A program made the position numbers and the translations under genes. Shown one piece after another: positions 9,899-19,298 of a stretch of 64,000 nt of DNA. Location: contig NZ_FOFL01000003.1 of NCBI RefSeq assembly GCF_900110945.1, forward strand, positions 186,001 to 250,000. Direction: 5' to 3'. Under the pieces are notes generated by a model. That model was not told where the DNA came from and did not search any database. It saw nothing but the letters and a program-made list of their open reading frames with translations. Numbering within the stretch: the stretch's first letter is position 1; the number at the start of each line of letters is the position of its first letter. Source of the stretch: Devosia sp. YR412 (GTDB taxonomy: Bacteria > Pseudomonadota > Alphaproteobacteria > Rhizobiales > Devosiaceae).

Positions 9899-10540
9899 TC
9901 ACTTTGGCTTAACGTGTTGCCGCCTTGCCCGGATGGCCGATGACGAGAGCGGCGATTGCCGCCCGTGCAGATAGACCCAGGCGCGCGGTTTGAGCAAAGC
10001 CAGACGGGGCGCATCGTCCTCGTCGACCCGCCAGCGCGACAGGTAATTGGCGGCCATCGAGGCTGGCGCCTTGCGGCTGGAGCCCGGCCGCACATAGACC
10101 GCCATGGGCACCATGGCGGCAATATTGCGCCAGCGTTCCCAGCGGTTGAAGTCGACCAGATTGTCGGCACCCATGATCCAGACAAAGCGCCGGTCGGGCA
10201 TGGACTCGGTCAGGAAACGGATGGTCTGCCAGGAATAGGTGAAGCCGTGGGCGGCTTCGAAGCCGGTGACGCGGACTTTTGGGTTGGCGATGAACTGGCG
10301 CGCGGCGATGACGCGATCTGCCAGCGGGGCCAGATCCTTGTGGTTTTTCAGCGGATTGCCCGGGGTCACCAGCACCCAGATGGCGTCGAGTTCAAGCCGG
10401 CGCAGCATTTCCTCGATGACCAGGACATGGCCCTCGTGGATCGGGTTGAAGCTGCCACCAAACAGCCCGATCCGCATGCCGGCGCCGGAAGGCGGAAGCT
10501 CGGTTATTCCAGCGATACGAATGGGATGGCGCAGGGTCAA
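9899..10540 (-). CDS. nadD: Nicotinate-nucleotide adenylyltransferase
   Basis: NadD adenylates nicotinate mononucleotide in the NAD biosynthetic pathway. The 213-residue sequence has the nucleotidyltransferase motif GGSFNPIHEGHV with the catalytic HEGH, and WIMGADNLVDFNRWERW, characteristic of NadD, followed by the C-terminal SSSAIRAR block, a variant of the ISSTxIR motif. A second in-frame ATG 21 codons in (MRIGLFGG) could be the real start; the longer form lies 6 bp after proA. The gene belongs to the proB-proA-nadD-rsfS run. Confidence 0.95.
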   Translation of the reverse strand: MTLRHPIRIAGITELPPSGAGMRIGLFGGSFNPIHEGHVLVIEEMLRRLELDAIWVLVTPGNPLKNHKDLAPLADRVIAARQFIANPKVRVTGFEAAHGFTYSWQTIRFLTESMPDRRFVWIMGADNLVDFNRWERWRNIAAMVPMAVYVRPGSSRKAPASMAANYLSRWRVDEDDAPRLALLKPRAWVYLHGRQSPLSSSAIRARRQHVKPK

Positions 10541-10546
10541 AAGCTG

Positions 10547-11827
10547 TCAGGGTCTCGTCTGGCCATTGCCGCGGATGCGGTATTTGAAGCTGGTCAGCTG
10601 TTCGACGCCGACCGGACCGCGCGCGTGCATCTTGCCGGTGGCAATGCCGATCTCGCCGCCAAAGCCGAATTCGCCGCCGTCGGCAAACTGGGTCGAGGCA
10701 TTGTGGACGAGGATTGCACTATCGATCTCGTTGAAAAATTTTTCAACGGCGACAGGGTCTTCGGCAATGATCGCCTCGGTGTGGTGGCTGGAATAATGCT
10801 CGATATGGGCGATGGCTGCTTCGACCGAGTCCACGATCTTTACCGAGATGATGGCGTCCTCATACTCGGTCTTCCAGTCCTCTTCAGTGGCCACTCGCGT
10901 TAACGGACTGTTAGCATTGACGGTCGCATCGCCGCGAATTTCGCAGCCTTTGGCCATCAGGGCGTCAAGGATCGGGGTGAGGTGCGTGGCGACGACGTCC
11001 TTGTGCACGAGCAGCGTCTCGGCCGCGCCGCAGACACCGGTGCGGCGCATCTTGGCGTTGAGGGTGACGTTGACGGCTTTGTCGAGGTCGGCCGACTTGT
11101 CGATATAGACATGCACCAGTCCCTCGAGATGGGCGAAGACGGGCACGCGGGCTTCATCCTGGACGCGGGCGACCAGGGTCTTGCCGCCGCGCGGCACGAT
11201 GACGTCGATATTGCCATCAAGACCGCGGAGCATTTCTCCCACGGCGGCCCGGTCGGTGGTCGGGACCAGTTGCAGGCATTCGACCGGCAGGCGCGCGGCG
11301 TGGAGGCCGTCGAGCATGCAGTCGACGATGGCCTGGCTGGAATGAAAGCTGTCGCTGCCGCCGCGCAGGATGACGGCATTGCCCGACTTGATGGCCAAGG
11401 CGCCAGCATCGGCGGTGACATTGGGGCGTGATTCAAAGATCACGCCGATGACCCCGAGCGGGGTGCGCACGCGCTCGATATGGAGGCCGTTCGGGCGATC
11501 CCACTCGGCAATGATCTGGCCGACGGGATCGGGCAGGTCGGCAATGGTTTTCACCGCTTCGACAATGCCGTCGATGCGGGCGTCGGTCAGCAGCAGGCGA
11601 TCGAGGAAGGCCTTGGAAATGCCCTTGGCTTCGGCAGCCGCCATATCCTTGGCATTGGCGGCAAGGATCGCCTTGCGATGGGCATTGATGGCGCCGGCGG
11701 CGACGGTGAGCGCGGTCTGCTTCTGCTGCGGCGTGGCAATGGCCAGCGCCTTGGCGCCGAGGCGGGCATTGCGGCCGATCTCGGCCATGATCTCGGTGAC
11801 GGCAGGTTTGACTTCAGCCAGGCTCAT
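10547..11827 (-). CDS. proA: Gamma-glutamyl phosphate reductase
   Basis: ProA reduces gamma-glutamyl phosphate to glutamate semialdehyde with NADPH in proline synthesis. The 426-residue protein has the aldehyde dehydrogenase-like fold, with [20 protein letters not shown] near the N-terminal half and the catalytic cysteine in [15 protein letters not shown] set the start at 11827, where a strong GGAGGAG precedes ATG and residues begin MSLAEVKP. The frame stays open upstream only through the end of proB. The start overlaps the last 14 bp of proB, consistent with coupled synthesis of the two enzymes. Confidence 0.96.
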   Translation of the reverse strand: MSLAEVKPAVTEIMAEIGRNARLGAKALAIATPQQKQTALTVAAGAINAHRKAILAANAKDMAAAEAKGISKAFLDRLLLTDARIDGIVEAVKTIADLPDPVGQIIAEWDRPNGLHIERVRTPLGVIGVIFESRPNVTADAGALAIKSGNAVILRGGSDSFHSSQAIVDCMLDGLHAARLPVECLQLVPTTDRAAVGEMLRGLDGNIDVIVPRGGKTLVARVQDEARVPVFAHLEGLVHVYIDKSADLDKAVNVTLNAKMRRTGVCGAAETLLVHKDVVATHLTPILDALMAKGCEIRGDATVNANSPLTRVATEEDWKTEYEDAIISVKIVDSVEAAIAHIEHYSSHHTEAIIAEDPVAVEKFFNEIDSAILVHNASTQFADGGEFGFGGEIGIATGKMHARGPVGVEQLTSFKYRIRGNGQTRP

Positions 11828-12956
11828 GTTCCGTCTCCTCCTGGGTGCCGACCAGCACCATATTGTCACGATGCACCAGCACGGCGCGATTGCCGGCGCC
11901 AAGCAGTTCCACCACCGCATCGCTGCGCTTGCCCATGACGAGGCGCGCCTCGTCGCTATCGAGCCCGACGAGGGCGCGAGCAATTTCCACCCCATCCTGG
12001 TTGCGGATGGCAATGGCATCGCCGCGACCGAAGTCGCCGGTCACCTTGGTAACGCCGATCGGCAGCAGGGATTTTCCGGTCAGCAGCGCGCGCGCCGCGC
12101 CGGCATCGACCTGCAGTGTGCCTGATACGGCCAGCGTGCCCATGATCCAGCGCTTGCGTGCCTGGGCCCGGCTCTGAGCTGGCAGGAACAGCGTGTGGCG
12201 GCCGCCCTCGGTGAGGGCCTTGAGCGGATGATCTTCGGTGCCCTTGGCAATGATCATCGCCGTGCCGGCTTGCGTCGCAATCTTGCCGGCTTCGACCTTG
12301 GTGGTCATGCCGCCGCGCGACAGGTGGCTGGCGGCGCCGCCCGCCATGGCTTCGATCGCCGGGGTGATCTGCCTGATAACCGGCAGATGCTCGGCATTGG
12401 GGTCCTTGGCCGGTGGAGCCGTGTAGAGCCCGTCGACGTCGGAGAGCAGCACGAGGCAATCGGCCTCGATCATCGTGGCGACGCGGGCCGACAGGCGATC
12501 ATTGTCGCCATAGCGGATTTCGGCGGTGGCGACCGAGTCATTCTCGTTGATGATCGGAATGGCGCCGAGACCCAGCAGCGTCGCGATGGTCGTGCGCGCA
12601 TTGAGATAATAGCGCCGCTCTTCGGTGATGTTCGGGGTGATCAGTATCTGGCCGGTAACGATCTGGTGCCGGCCCAGCGCCTCGGCCCAGGCCTGGCTCA
12701 GGGCAATCTGACCCGCACTGGCGGCGGCCTGGCTCTGTTCCAGCGTCAATGCGACGGCCGAGAGGCTCAGCAACCCGCGCCCCAGCGCAATCGCGCCCGA
12801 GGAGACGATGACCACTTCGCAGCCACCGGCCTGCAGCGCGGCGATATCAGCCGAGAGCCCCGCCAACCAGTCAGCGCGCAGCTTGCCCTGCTTGTCGACA
12901 AGCAGGGCCGAACCGATCTTGATGGTCAGGCGCTTATAGGGCGCGAGGGCGTTCAT
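11814..12956 (-). CDS. proB: Glutamate 5-kinase
   Basis: ProB phosphorylates glutamate, the first and feedback-controlled step of proline synthesis. The 380-residue protein has an amino-acid kinase domain ([15 protein letters not shown], then [12 protein letters not shown], and the NENDSVAT loop near 145) and a C-terminal PUA domain beginning near residue 285 ([20 protein letters not shown]). Both domains are intact, so it resembles the long ProB form of E. coli. It overlaps proA and is preceded by a palindromic intergenic element that separates it from obgE. Confidence 0.95.
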   Translation of the reverse strand: MNALAPYKRLTIKIGSALLVDKQGKLRADWLAGLSADIAALQAGGCEVVIVSSGAIALGRGLLSLSAVALTLEQSQAAASAGQIALSQAWAEALGRHQIVTGQILITPNITEERRYYLNARTTIATLLGLGAIPIINENDSVATAEIRYGDNDRLSARVATMIEADCLVLLSDVDGLYTAPPAKDPNAEHLPVIRQITPAIEAMAGGAASHLSRGGMTTKVEAGKIATQAGTAMIIAKGTEDHPLKALTEGGRHTLFLPAQSRAQARKRWIMGTLAVSGTLQVDAGAARALLTGKSLLPIGVTKVTGDFGRGDAIAIRNQDGVEIARALVGLDSDEARLVMGKRSDAVVELLGAGNRAVLVHRDNMVLVGTQEETEHEPG

Positions 12957-12979
12957 CTGTCCAATAGCTCGATCTGATC

Positions 12980-13104
12980 CCCTCTCCCCTGAGGGGAGAG
13001 GGTTAGGGTGAGGGGTTCAGCGGTCGTGACGAGATAAGTGGTTTCAGCCTGCGCTGAACCCCTCACCCGGCGCTTCGCGCCGACCTCTCCCCTCAGGGGA
13101 GAGG
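12980..13104. repeat. Nested intergenic palindromic element
   Basis: About 125 bp between obgE and proB are built of nested inverted repeats. At each end is a hairpin of CCTCTCCCC and GGGGAGAGG with a 3-base loop (12980-13002 and 13084-13104). Inside, a perfect 17-bp arm pair (13006-13022 and 13052-13068, GGGTGAGGGGTTCAGCG and its complement) flanks a 29-base loop, and a GGCGC-TTC-GCGCC hairpin lies at 13069-13081. It resembles bacterial REP/BIME-type elements; related sequences occur near 20685 and 56090. Confidence 0.8.
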
Positions 13105-13116
13105 TGAAGAGGGCCA

Positions 13117-14160
13117 TCAAGGCGCCCAATTGGGTTCCACTTTCCGGCGAGCGGCTTCCAGCTTGGCGGCCTTTTCGGCGTCCAGCGTTTCGATCACGCC
13201 ATAGAGCACCATGTCGGTACCCTGGCCGGTGACGCCGGAGACCAGCAGCACGTCGGCCTTGCTGATCTTCTTGAGAACCTTGACCTTTTCCTTGAGCTCT
13301 TCAGGATCGATGGCGTCGATCTTGTTGAGCACGACGATTTCGGGCTTTTCGCCCAGCCGTTCGTCATAGGCGGCCAGTTCGGTGCGGATGGTCTTGTACG
13401 CCGTCTTGATATCGTCCTGGGTGCCATCGATCAGATGGATCAGCACGCCGCAGCGCTCGATATGGCCGAGGAAGCGATCACCAATGCCGGCGCCTTCGCT
13501 GGCACCTTCGATCAGGCCCGGAATATCGGCCAGCACGAAATCGCGCTCACCAATGGAAACCACGCCCAGGTTGGGATGCAGCGTCGTGAATGGATAGGCG
13601 GCGATCTTGGGCTTGGCGGCCGAGACAGCGGCCAGGAATGTCGACTTGCCGGCATTGGGCAGGCCGACGAGACCAGCATCGGCAATCAGCTTCAGCCGCA
13701 GCCAGATCCACTTTTCGACGCCCGGAATGCCCGGATTGGCATGGCGCGGCGCCTGGTTGGACGAGGTCTTGAAATGAGCATTGCCGAAGCCGCCATTGCC
13801 GCCGCTCAACAAAACGGTGCGCTGGCCGACTTCGGTCATGTCGGCGATCAGGGTTTCGTTGTCGTCCTCGAAGACCTGGGTGCCGACGGGCACGCGCAAC
13901 ACCAGTTCTTCGCCATTGGCGCCGGCCCGATCCTTGCCCATGCCATGGGTGCCGGTCTTGGCCTTGAAATGCTGCTGGTAGCGATAATCGATCAGCGTAT
14001 TGAGGCCGTCGACGCATTCAATGACAATGTCACCGCCGCGCCCGCCATTGCCGCCATTGGGGCCGCCGAATTCGACAAATTTTTCGCGCAGGAAGGAGAC
14101 GGCGCCGCCGCCGCCATCGCCCGAGCGCACATAGACCTTGGCCTGGTCAAGAAACTTCAT
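13117..14160 (-). CDS. obgE: Obg family GTPase CgtA
   Basis: ObgE is an essential GTPase that acts late in large-subunit assembly and in growth control. The 347-residue protein has the glycine-rich Obg fold at the N-terminus ([20 protein letters not shown], then [11 protein letters not shown]), followed by a GTPase domain with G1 [18 protein letters not shown] and NKID. The variable C-terminal OCT domain is absent or very short, as in many alphaproteobacteria. Its start overlaps the stop of an upstream GNAT gene by four bases (ATGA). The operon context rplU-rpmA-obgE is typical. Confidence 0.96.
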   Translation of the reverse strand: MKFLDQAKVYVRSGDGGGGAVSFLREKFVEFGGPNGGNGGRGGDIVIECVDGLNTLIDYRYQQHFKAKTGTHGMGKDRAGANGEELVLRVPVGTQVFEDDNETLIADMTEVGQRTVLLSGGNGGFGNAHFKTSSNQAPRHANPGIPGVEKWIWLRLKLIADAGLVGLPNAGKSTFLAAVSAAKPKIAAYPFTTLHPNLGVVSIGERDFVLADIPGLIEGASEGAGIGDRFLGHIERCGVLIHLIDGTQDDIKTAYKTIRTELAAYDERLGEKPEIVVLNKIDAIDPEELKEKVKVLKKISKADVLLVSGVTGQGTDMVLYGVIETLDAEKAAKLEAARRKVEPNWAP

Positions 14161-14747
14161 TTTTTCTGGCCTTCCAGAGATTCAGCTGCCGCGTTTCCGA
14201 ACTGCAAGACCGGATCGGGGTTTTGCTGGAAACGCGCACGCGTCAATTTGGTGTCGATATGCTCCACCTCGGCGCCGCGCGCAAGGCAGAGCAGGGTTGA
14301 GCGCCCGGTTTGGGTAAACCCGAGCTTGGTTTGTATGGCGAGTGAGGCGTGGTTGAAGTGAAACACGCCTGAATAGATGGTGTCTGCATCGGTCACGTCA
14401 AAAAACCACTCGAGACTGGCCAAAACCGCTTCCGTCATGATGCCGCGACCCCAGAAGGGCTGGCCCAGCCAATAGCCGATGATCGGGCCCTGCGGCCCCA
14501 TGTGGAAGCCGACATGGCCGGCAAAGCCTTCGCCGGGCAGGTCGATGGAGAAATTGGTCTCTTCCACGGGCAGGCTGGGCTTTCGGCTACCCAGCCAAGC
14601 TTTCGCATCGCTGAGGTGATAAGGAAATGGCACGCGGGCCAGATTGCCGGCCACGGCAAAATCATTGAGATAGCGCGCAATGAGCTCGGCATCGCCGACC
14701 TGGGCCGGACGCAGGGTAAAGTTTGGCGTGCGCAGGGTGATGTTCAT
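14157..14747 (-). CDS. GNAT family N-acetyltransferase (RimJ/RimL type)
   Basis: A 196-residue acyl-CoA-dependent acetyltransferase of the RimJ/RimL group. Recognisable features are the N-terminal [38 protein letters not shown] as the acetyl-CoA binding region, and [19 protein letters not shown], the usual C-terminal loop. The start at 14747 follows from ATGA overlap with the upstream GNAT gene; a longer frame upstream is only the reverse of that gene. Stop and start overlap with obgE too, so three genes are tightly coupled. The substrate is unknown; a protein N-terminus or ribosomal protein is plausible from family and location. Confidence 0.88.
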   Translation of the reverse strand: MNITLRTPNFTLRPAQVGDAELIARYLNDFAVAGNLARVPFPYHLSDAKAWLGSRKPSLPVEETNFSIDLPGEGFAGHVGFHMGPQGPIIGYWLGQPFWGRGIMTEAVLASLEWFFDVTDADTIYSGVFHFNHASLAIQTKLGFTQTGRSTLLCLARGAEVEHIDTKLTRARFQQNPDPVLQFGNAAAESLEGQKK

Positions 14748-15262
14748 CGGCGCACCCGCGTCTGCCAGTCCGTGCGCGACAGGCGGCTCACCACATGGTC
14801 CACATTGTTCTGCTGTGCCTGGGAGAAACGCATTTCGCGCCCTGTCGAAACAAAGCCGAGCTTGTGCTGCACGGCAAGGGATGCCGCATTGTTGTAATGG
14901 GCGCTCGATGTCACGGCATCGGCGGCGCATCCGTCAAAATGCCAGTCGAGCAGCGCCGTTGCCGCTTCGGTCATATAGCCGCGGTTCCAGTGCGGACGGG
15001 CCAGCCAGAATCCCAGCTCATTGAGCAGGGAAATGCAGCCGATCAGGCCCTTGCCGGGCAGGTCGATGATCAGCAGCGACTTTTCCGGCGTTGCCGGCCG
15101 CGCCTGACGCAGCCAGTCGATGGCCATGCCCAGGGTGTAGGGATAGGGGACGGCGGTCAAAAACTGCGCCACGTCATATTCTCCCACGCCCAGCGCGTAG
15201 CTGGGGGCATCATCCAGGGTCGGTTCGCGCAGGATCAGCCTCTTGGTCCGGATCGGGGTCAT
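14744..15262 (-). CDS. GNAT family N-acetyltransferase (RimJ/RimL type)
   Basis: A second RimJ-like acetyltransferase of 172 residues, paralogous to its downstream neighbour: it opens with PIRTKRLILREPTLDDAPSY, has NRGYMTEAATALLDWHF as acetyl-CoA site and ends with NNAASLAVQHKLGFVSTGR. I start at the ATG at 15262, whose first bases overlap the stop of a possible 32-residue ORF (15259-15357). Its own stop overlaps the start of the next GNAT gene. Tandem duplication with divergence is the simplest reading. Substrate not known. Confidence 0.87.
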   Translation of the reverse strand: MTPIRTKRLILREPTLDDAPSYALGVGEYDVAQFLTAVPYPYTLGMAIDWLRQARPATPEKSLLIIDLPGKGLIGCISLLNELGFWLARPHWNRGYMTEAATALLDWHFDGCAADAVTSSAHYNNAASLAVQHKLGFVSTGREMRFSQAQQNNVDHVVSRLSRTDWQTRVRR

Positions 15263-15357
15263 CTGTCGTGGCTCCGCAACAGCAGCATGTTGGTCTGGGC
15301 GGCTACGGTTTTGCGGGTGATGACGGTGGCGACGGCGGCGATACGGGCGGTGATCAT
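15259..15357 (-). CDS. Possible 32-residue small ORF upstream of the GNAT pair
   Basis: An ATG at 15357 opens a 32-codon frame whose TGA overlaps the ATG of the first GNAT gene as ATGA. The peptide is Ala/Thr/Val/Arg-rich (starts MITARIAAVATVITRK), with a basic N-terminal half and no known domain. The preceding ribosome-binding site is weak (GAGAGA). It might only serve as a translational coupler. The overlap style matches every other junction in this operon, which is the main argument in its favour. Confidence 0.3.
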   Translation of the reverse strand: MITARIAAVATVITRKTVAAQTNMLLLRSHDR

Positions 15358-15389
15358 TTGCTTGAGGTCTCTCAGGGACGAAATGCGAA

Positions 15390-15417
15390 AAGGGGAACCG
15401 GCGTACCGGTTCCCCTT
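15390..15417 (-). terminator. Terminator after rpmA
   Basis: A perfect 12-bp stem, AAGGGGAACCGG against CCGGTTCCCCTT, with a CGTA loop. On the minus strand it is followed by a T-run, 73 bp past the rpmA stop. It likely separates ribosomal protein expression from the GNAT-obgE genes. Confidence 0.87.
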
Positions 15418-15489
15418 GATCTATTTCGCCTTGTCGCGAACTCGAGCCGGGGAACAGGTCACCGGCTGGGTTCGAAAGGACCTGCCGGG

Positions 15490-15756
15490 TTATTCGGCGG
15501 CCTTTGCCGGGTCGACGGAAACGAAGACCTGCGAATTTGCACGGGTGCGGAACGACACGGCGCCGTCGACGAGTGCAAAAATGGTGTGGTCCTTGCCCAG
15601 GCCAACGCCGGTGCCGGGGTGCCACTTGGTGCCGCGCTGGCGGATGATGATGTTGCCGGCGACGACAGCTTCGCCACCAAACTTCTTCACGCCAAGACGA
15701 CGGCCAGCGGTATCACGACCGTTGCGGGATGAACCGCCTGCTTTTTTGTGTGCCAT
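15490..15756 (-). CDS. rpmA: 50S ribosomal protein L27
   Basis: L27 reaches into the peptidyl transferase centre and stabilises tRNA in the P site. The 88-residue product begins [20 protein letters not shown] and continues with [21 protein letters not shown], both diagnostic for L27. It follows rplU by 11 bp in the conserved rplU-rpmA operon and is followed by a strong terminator. Confidence 0.97.
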   Translation of the reverse strand: MAHKKAGGSSRNGRDTAGRRLGVKKFGGEAVVAGNIIIRQRGTKWHPGTGVGLGKDHTIFALVDGAVSFRTRANSQVFVSVDPAKAAE

Positions 15757-15767
15757 GGTCTAGCTCC

Positions 15768-16310
15768 TTATTCCTGATCGGCCTTGGGTGCAGCCTTCTT
15801 GGCTGGGGCCTTCTTCGCCGGCTTTTCAGCGGCGGTGTCTTCAGTGCTCTCGGCAGCGGCCTTCTTCGGCGCAGCCTTCTTGGCAGCCGGAGCCTTGGCT
15901 TCAGCGGCGTCGGCCTTGGGGGCCTTTGCCGTCTTGGCCGGAGTGGCTTCGCTCACGCTTTCGGTCGTCTGGGCAACGCCGGCAGCCTTGATGGTCGGCT
16001 GTGCGCCGCCGGTCAGGATTTCGGTGATGCGCACGGTCGACAGCAGCTGGCGGTGGCCGTTGCGGCGACGGTAATTGTGGCGACGGTTCTTCTTGAAGAT
16101 GATGACCGTCTTCTGCTTGCGGGTCTCAAGCAGCTCGGCGGCGACAAGCGCGCCTTCGACCAGCGGCAGGCCAACTTCGCCATCAACCATCAGAACCTGG
16201 TCGAAAGTGACGATGGTGCCGGCTTCGGCATCGAGCTTTTCAATCTTGAGAACGTCGTTGGCGGCAACCTTGTACTGCTTGCCACCGGTCTTGATCACGG
16301 CGAAAGTCAT
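15768..16310 (-). CDS. rplU: 50S ribosomal protein L21 with C-terminal Ala/Lys-rich extension
   Basis: L21 binds 23S rRNA in the large subunit. The first 100 or so residues form the usual L21 domain ([20 protein letters not shown]; then [18 protein letters not shown]). Beyond it lies an extension of about 75 residues rich in Ala, Lys, Pro and Glu, reminiscent of histone H1-like tails. Such extensions occur in L21 of many Hyphomicrobiales. The gene heads the rplU-rpmA unit and has a structured leader upstream (16364-16435). Confidence 0.96.
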   Translation of the reverse strand: MTFAVIKTGGKQYKVAANDVLKIEKLDAEAGTIVTFDQVLMVDGEVGLPLVEGALVAAELLETRKQKTVIIFKKNRRHNYRRRNGHRQLLSTVRITEILTGGAQPTIKAAGVAQTTESVSEATPAKTAKAPKADAAEAKAPAAKKAAPKKAAAESTEDTAAEKPAKKAPAKKAAPKADQE

Positions 16311-16363
16311 AGCTTAACCGAGTGCGTCAAACGCCCGGTCCCTTTGTGTCGCGCTCTGTGGCG

Positions 16364-16435
16364 CCGCAGGTTTTGAGCCCAGTGAGCCCTGCGGTCTTCG
16401 AACAGTCTGCCGGAAATCCGGCGGGCAGCCTCGAA
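16364..16435 (-). promoter_or_regulatory. Structured leader of rplU
   Basis: Two stem-loops lie 54-125 bases upstream of rplU. One pairs CCGCAGG (16364-16370) with CCTGCGG (16388-16394). The other has an inner GCCGG-AAAT-CCGGC hairpin (16409-16422) inside a TTCGA/TCGAA outer stem (16397-16435). Ribosomal protein operons are often autoregulated through leader RNA, so a control element is possible; the transcript start has not been located. Confidence 0.4.
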
Positions 16436-16457
16436 CAGCGTTTTCAAACAAAGAAAA

Positions 16458-16479
16458 GCGCGCCAGGAGGCCCGGCGCG
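16458..16479 (-). terminator. Terminator after the metallo-hydrolase gene
   Basis: CGCGCC and GGCGCG arms with a 9-base loop, followed on the minus strand by GC and TTTTCTTTG. It lies 72 bp downstream of the metallo-hydrolase stop and insulates rplU. Confidence 0.75.
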
Positions 16480-16550
16480 TGTTTCAGGTCGGGCTTATCG
16501 TGGCAAATGGCCCGAGAGTCAAGAGATTGTCATGATCGCCCGATCACACT

Positions 16551-17321
16551 TCAGGCGTTGGGATACCAGTTGCGCAGGCGCAATTCAGTGTCCGGGCCGA
16601 TACGCTTTTCGATGATCGACAGGTCGCTGTCGCCATAGTGGTAGGGATAGGCAATGCGGGGCTTGAAAACGTTGAGCGCTTCCACGGCCTGGTCCGGGGT
16701 CATGGTATAGGGCAGGTTGACCGGCAGGAAGGCGATCTCAATATTCTTGAGGGCCAGCATTTCCTCTGTCGGCTCGGTATCGCCCGCCACGTAGACCTGC
16801 TTGTCGCCCAGCGTCAGCACATAGCCATTGCCGGTGCCGACCGGGTGATACTGCATGCGGTCGGCGGTGACATTGTGGGCGGCAATCGCCCGCACCGGAA
16901 GGCCGTTGAGGCTGGTGTCATCGCCATTGACGATCGCCGAAGCATTGGCCTTGAGGCCTTCGGGCAGCTTGTCGAAGACTTCCTGGCTGGTGAGGATCGG
17001 CGCGTTACCGGCAATCGCCTCGAGTGTTGGAATGTCGAAATGGTCGCCATGGCCATGGGTGATCAGGATGGCCGTGGGGGCAGGCAGGCCTTCGTAGAGC
17101 GCGGCGCCGCCGACTGGATCGACATAGATAATCTCGCTGCCAAAGCCGAGCAGCAGGCTGGCGTGGTCGACTGGATGCACCACGATATCGCCGTCATCGG
17201 TTGAAATCACATCGCCCTCCAGCACGGCACCCTGTGCCCAGGCCAGTTGTAAATGTGCGGTGGCAAGCGTGGCAACGGGCAATGCTGCCATGCCCAGGAT
17301 CACGTCACGACGTCTGGTCAT
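16551..17321 (-). CDS. Exported MBL-fold metallo-hydrolase (UlaG-like)
   Basis: A 256-residue protein with a metallo-beta-lactamase fold; the metal-binding motif THGHGDHFD (HxHxDH) is near residue 85 and further ligands are expected in AGDTEPT. The N-terminus, MTRRRDVILGMAALPVATLA, combines paired arginines and a hydrophobic stretch ending near AWAQ, so Tat export with a signal peptide is likely. The general fold resembles UlaG/RomA-type hydrolases, which act on varied substrates, so no reaction is proposed. It is a single gene with its own terminator. Confidence 0.83.
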   Translation of the reverse strand: MTRRRDVILGMAALPVATLATAHLQLAWAQGAVLEGDVISTDDGDIVVHPVDHASLLLGFGSEIIYVDPVGGAALYEGLPAPTAILITHGHGDHFDIPTLEAIAGNAPILTSQEVFDKLPEGLKANASAIVNGDDTSLNGLPVRAIAAHNVTADRMQYHPVGTGNGYVLTLGDKQVYVAGDTEPTEEMLALKNIEIAFLPVNLPYTMTPDQAVEALNVFKPRIAYPYHYGDSDLSIIEKRIGPDTELRLRNWYPNA

Positions 17322-17403
17322 TTGAAAACTCCTTGCGGTCAGCCCTGCGCCATTCCAACGCCAGCTAAGCTAAAGGGTTCTGAGACCAACGTAATTGTGA
17401 AAA

Positions 17404-17856
17404 TTACGGATCGTATGCGGCCGCGAGCCGCTGCCGGGCGGCGCGGGCCGCGGCCGTCTCCTCGGCAATCACCGCGGCTTTGTGAAGCCGTGTCCACTGC
17501 TCCAGTGACCAGGGCGGGCTATCCGCGGCAATCGTCATGACGGGCAGATAGGCGTCGGCTGTGACACCCGTGCCCTCGACATGCACCCGCAGCGCTGCGC
17601 GGCGGTATTCGTTGCCTTCATAGGCATCGAGCGCGGCACGATCCTCTGTCGTTGCGTGGTGCAGCAACAGCCCTGGCGCCGTCGCTCCGGGGCGGGGCAC
17701 CAGCGCCGGATAGACCCGGCCGGGAAAGTAGACGGCGGCATAGCCGTGCGCCACGGCGGCAACCAGGTCATCGGCGGGGATTGTCCGGCCAAGAGCGGCG
17801 GCGAGGATATCGGGGTCGCGCAGGGTGCCGTAGAAAAACACGGGGGTACGGGTCAC
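17404..17856 (-). CDS. Gamma-glutamylcyclotransferase (AIG2-like) family protein
   Basis: Proteins of this small fold release 5-oxoproline from gamma-glutamyl compounds, or act on related amides. The 150-residue product has the N-terminal FFYGTLRDPDIL motif (YGTL) and the catalytic glutamate in LDAYEGNEYRR near residue 80. A C-terminal helix rich in Ala and Arg follows. It stands alone between the metallo-hydrolase and a tRNA gene. Substrate unknown. Confidence 0.85.
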   Translation of the reverse strand: MTRTPVFFYGTLRDPDILAAALGRTIPADDLVAAVAHGYAAVYFPGRVYPALVPRPGATAPGLLLHHATTEDRAALDAYEGNEYRRAALRVHVEGTGVTADAYLPVMTIAADSPPWSLEQWTRLHKAAVIAEETAAARAARQRLAAAYDP

Positions 17857-17978
17857 GGTGGGTGTGCACCAAGTGCCAGCATATTGCTGAAGGGGTGTTG
17901 CAGGCTGACAAAGGCTATGTCATAAGCCCGCCCGTGTCGACCGGCCGCATCCTTTCGGGGATGCTGAAACGACCTCGC

Positions 17979-18068
17979 GGAGAGGTGGCAGAGTGGTCGA
18001 ATGCACCGCACTCGAAATGCGGCATGGGGGCAACTCCATCGGGGGTTCGAATCCCTCCCTCTCCGCCA
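17979..18068 (+). tRNA. tRNA-Ser (anticodon CGA)
   Basis: A class II tRNA of 90 nt including encoded CCA. The acceptor stem pairs GGAGAGG with CCTCTCC and a G discriminator follows. The anticodon stem CCGCA/TGCGG encloses CTCGAAA, giving anticodon CGA (serine UCG). A long variable arm and a T loop TTCGAAT are present. Confidence 0.97.
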
Positions 18069-18086
18069 TTCTTCCCCCTGAGACTA

Positions 18087-19205
18087 CTACGCTGCCAGAT
18101 GCGCCCGCGCTTCGCAGGGCATCAGCAGCTGTTGCGGAAAACCGCGGCCGGCGATGACGGCTTCGATCATTGCCGTCGCCGGGGCGATATCCAGCCCCTG
18201 CGCTTCTAGCCAGGCGTCATTGAAATAGCTGTCGGCATAGCGTTCGCCGCTGTCGCAGATCAGGGTTACCAGTGATCCGGTTTCGCCGGTGCGGCGCATG
18301 GCGTCGGCGGCCCAGAGCAGGCCGATGAGATTGGTGCCGGTCGAACCGCCGACGCGGCGGCCAAGCAGGCGCGACAGCACGCGGCTGGCGGCGATCGAGG
18401 CCACATCGGGGATGCGGATCATGTCGTCGACGACTTCGGGAATGAAGGATTTTTCGACGCGCGGCCGGCCGATGCCTTCGATGCGCGAGGGGCGCGGGCA
18501 GCGAATGGTGCGGTCGCTGGTGGCCCAGCCGGCATAGAAGGCGGAAAATTCCACGTCGGGCACGCAGAGCCGGGTCGGCAGGCCGCGATAGCGGATATAG
18601 CGGCCCAGCGTCGCCGACGTGCCGCCAGTGCCGGCGCTCATGACGATCCAGGAGGGCACGGGATGGCGCTCGGAGGCCATCTGCTGGAAGATGGATTCGG
18701 CGATATTGTTATTTCCACGCCAGTCGGTTGCCCGTTCGGCAAAGGTGAATTGGTCGAGGTAATGGCCGCCAGTATCCCGCGCCATAGACTCGGCCACTTC
18801 GTAGATGGTGGAGCCGTCCTCGACCATATGCACGCGTCCGCCATGCCGGGTGATGGCTTCGATCTTGCTCGTGCTGGTGCTGCTGGGCAGCACGGCGCAG
18901 AAGTCGAGGCCGAGCAGGCGGGCGTAATAGGCTTCGCTGACGGCGGTGGAGCCAGAGGAGGCTTCCACCAGCGGCGTGCCCTGATGGATCTGGCCGTTGC
19001 AAATGCCATAAAGGAACAGCGACCGCGCCAGGCGATGTTTCAGGCTGCCGGTCGGATGCGAGGATTCGTCCTTGAGATAAAGGTCAATGCCGGCAAAGCC
19101 CGGCAATGGCAAAGCGATCAGATGCGTATCGGCCGAACGCCGGCCTTCAGCCTCCAGCAGGGCGATTGACCGCGCCGACCACTCTCGATCCATTTTGCGT
19201 GACAT
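18087..19205 (-). CDS. PLP-dependent cysteine synthase family protein
   Basis: A fold-type II pyridoxal-phosphate enzyme of 372 residues. The PLP lysine is in [11 protein letters not shown] near residue 55; the substrate loop [18 protein letters not shown] and phosphate-binding [17 protein letters not shown] follow. The sequence is longer than canonical CysK and resembles the group that includes L-cysteine desulfhydrase Cds1, so either cysteine synthesis or its breakdown to sulfide is possible. It is monocistronic, downstream of a short dyad in its promoter region (19230-19247). Confidence 0.84.
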   Translation of the reverse strand: MSRKMDREWSARSIALLEAEGRRSADTHLIALPLPGFAGIDLYLKDESSHPTGSLKHRLARSLFLYGICNGQIHQGTPLVEASSGSTAVSEAYYARLLGLDFCAVLPSSTSTSKIEAITRHGGRVHMVEDGSTIYEVAESMARDTGGHYLDQFTFAERATDWRGNNNIAESIFQQMASERHPVPSWIVMSAGTGGTSATLGRYIRYRGLPTRLCVPDVEFSAFYAGWATSDRTIRCPRPSRIEGIGRPRVEKSFIPEVVDDMIRIPDVASIAASRVLSRLLGRRVGGSTGTNLIGLLWAADAMRRTGETGSLVTLICDSGERYADSYFNDAWLEAQGLDIAPATAMIEAVIAGRGFPQQLLMPCEARAHLAA

Positions 19206-19229
19206 TGACGTATCCGGGCATGATGTTCT

Positions 19230-19247
19230 GTCAGATGTTATTCTGAC
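19230..19247. promoter_or_regulatory. Dyad in the promoter region of the cysteine-synthase-like gene
   Basis: GTCAGA and TCTGAC are separated by TGTTAT, 25 bases upstream of the start codon. The symmetry suits a dimeric regulator, although a weak hairpin in the leader is also possible. Confidence 0.35.
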
Positions 19248-19298
19248 GCAAATTCATGCCAAGTCAACATCCATCGGTAGTAATCTGTTCCGGCTAGT

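Noticed and set aside
12980..13104. CRISPR-like or transposon end
   Set aside because: No regularly spaced repeats or spacers and no transposase; the symmetry is that of a palindromic intergenic element.
14795..15763. 322-codon plus-strand frame across the GNAT and L27 genes
   Set aside because: It crosses three minus-strand genes and a perfect terminator; plainly a shadow.
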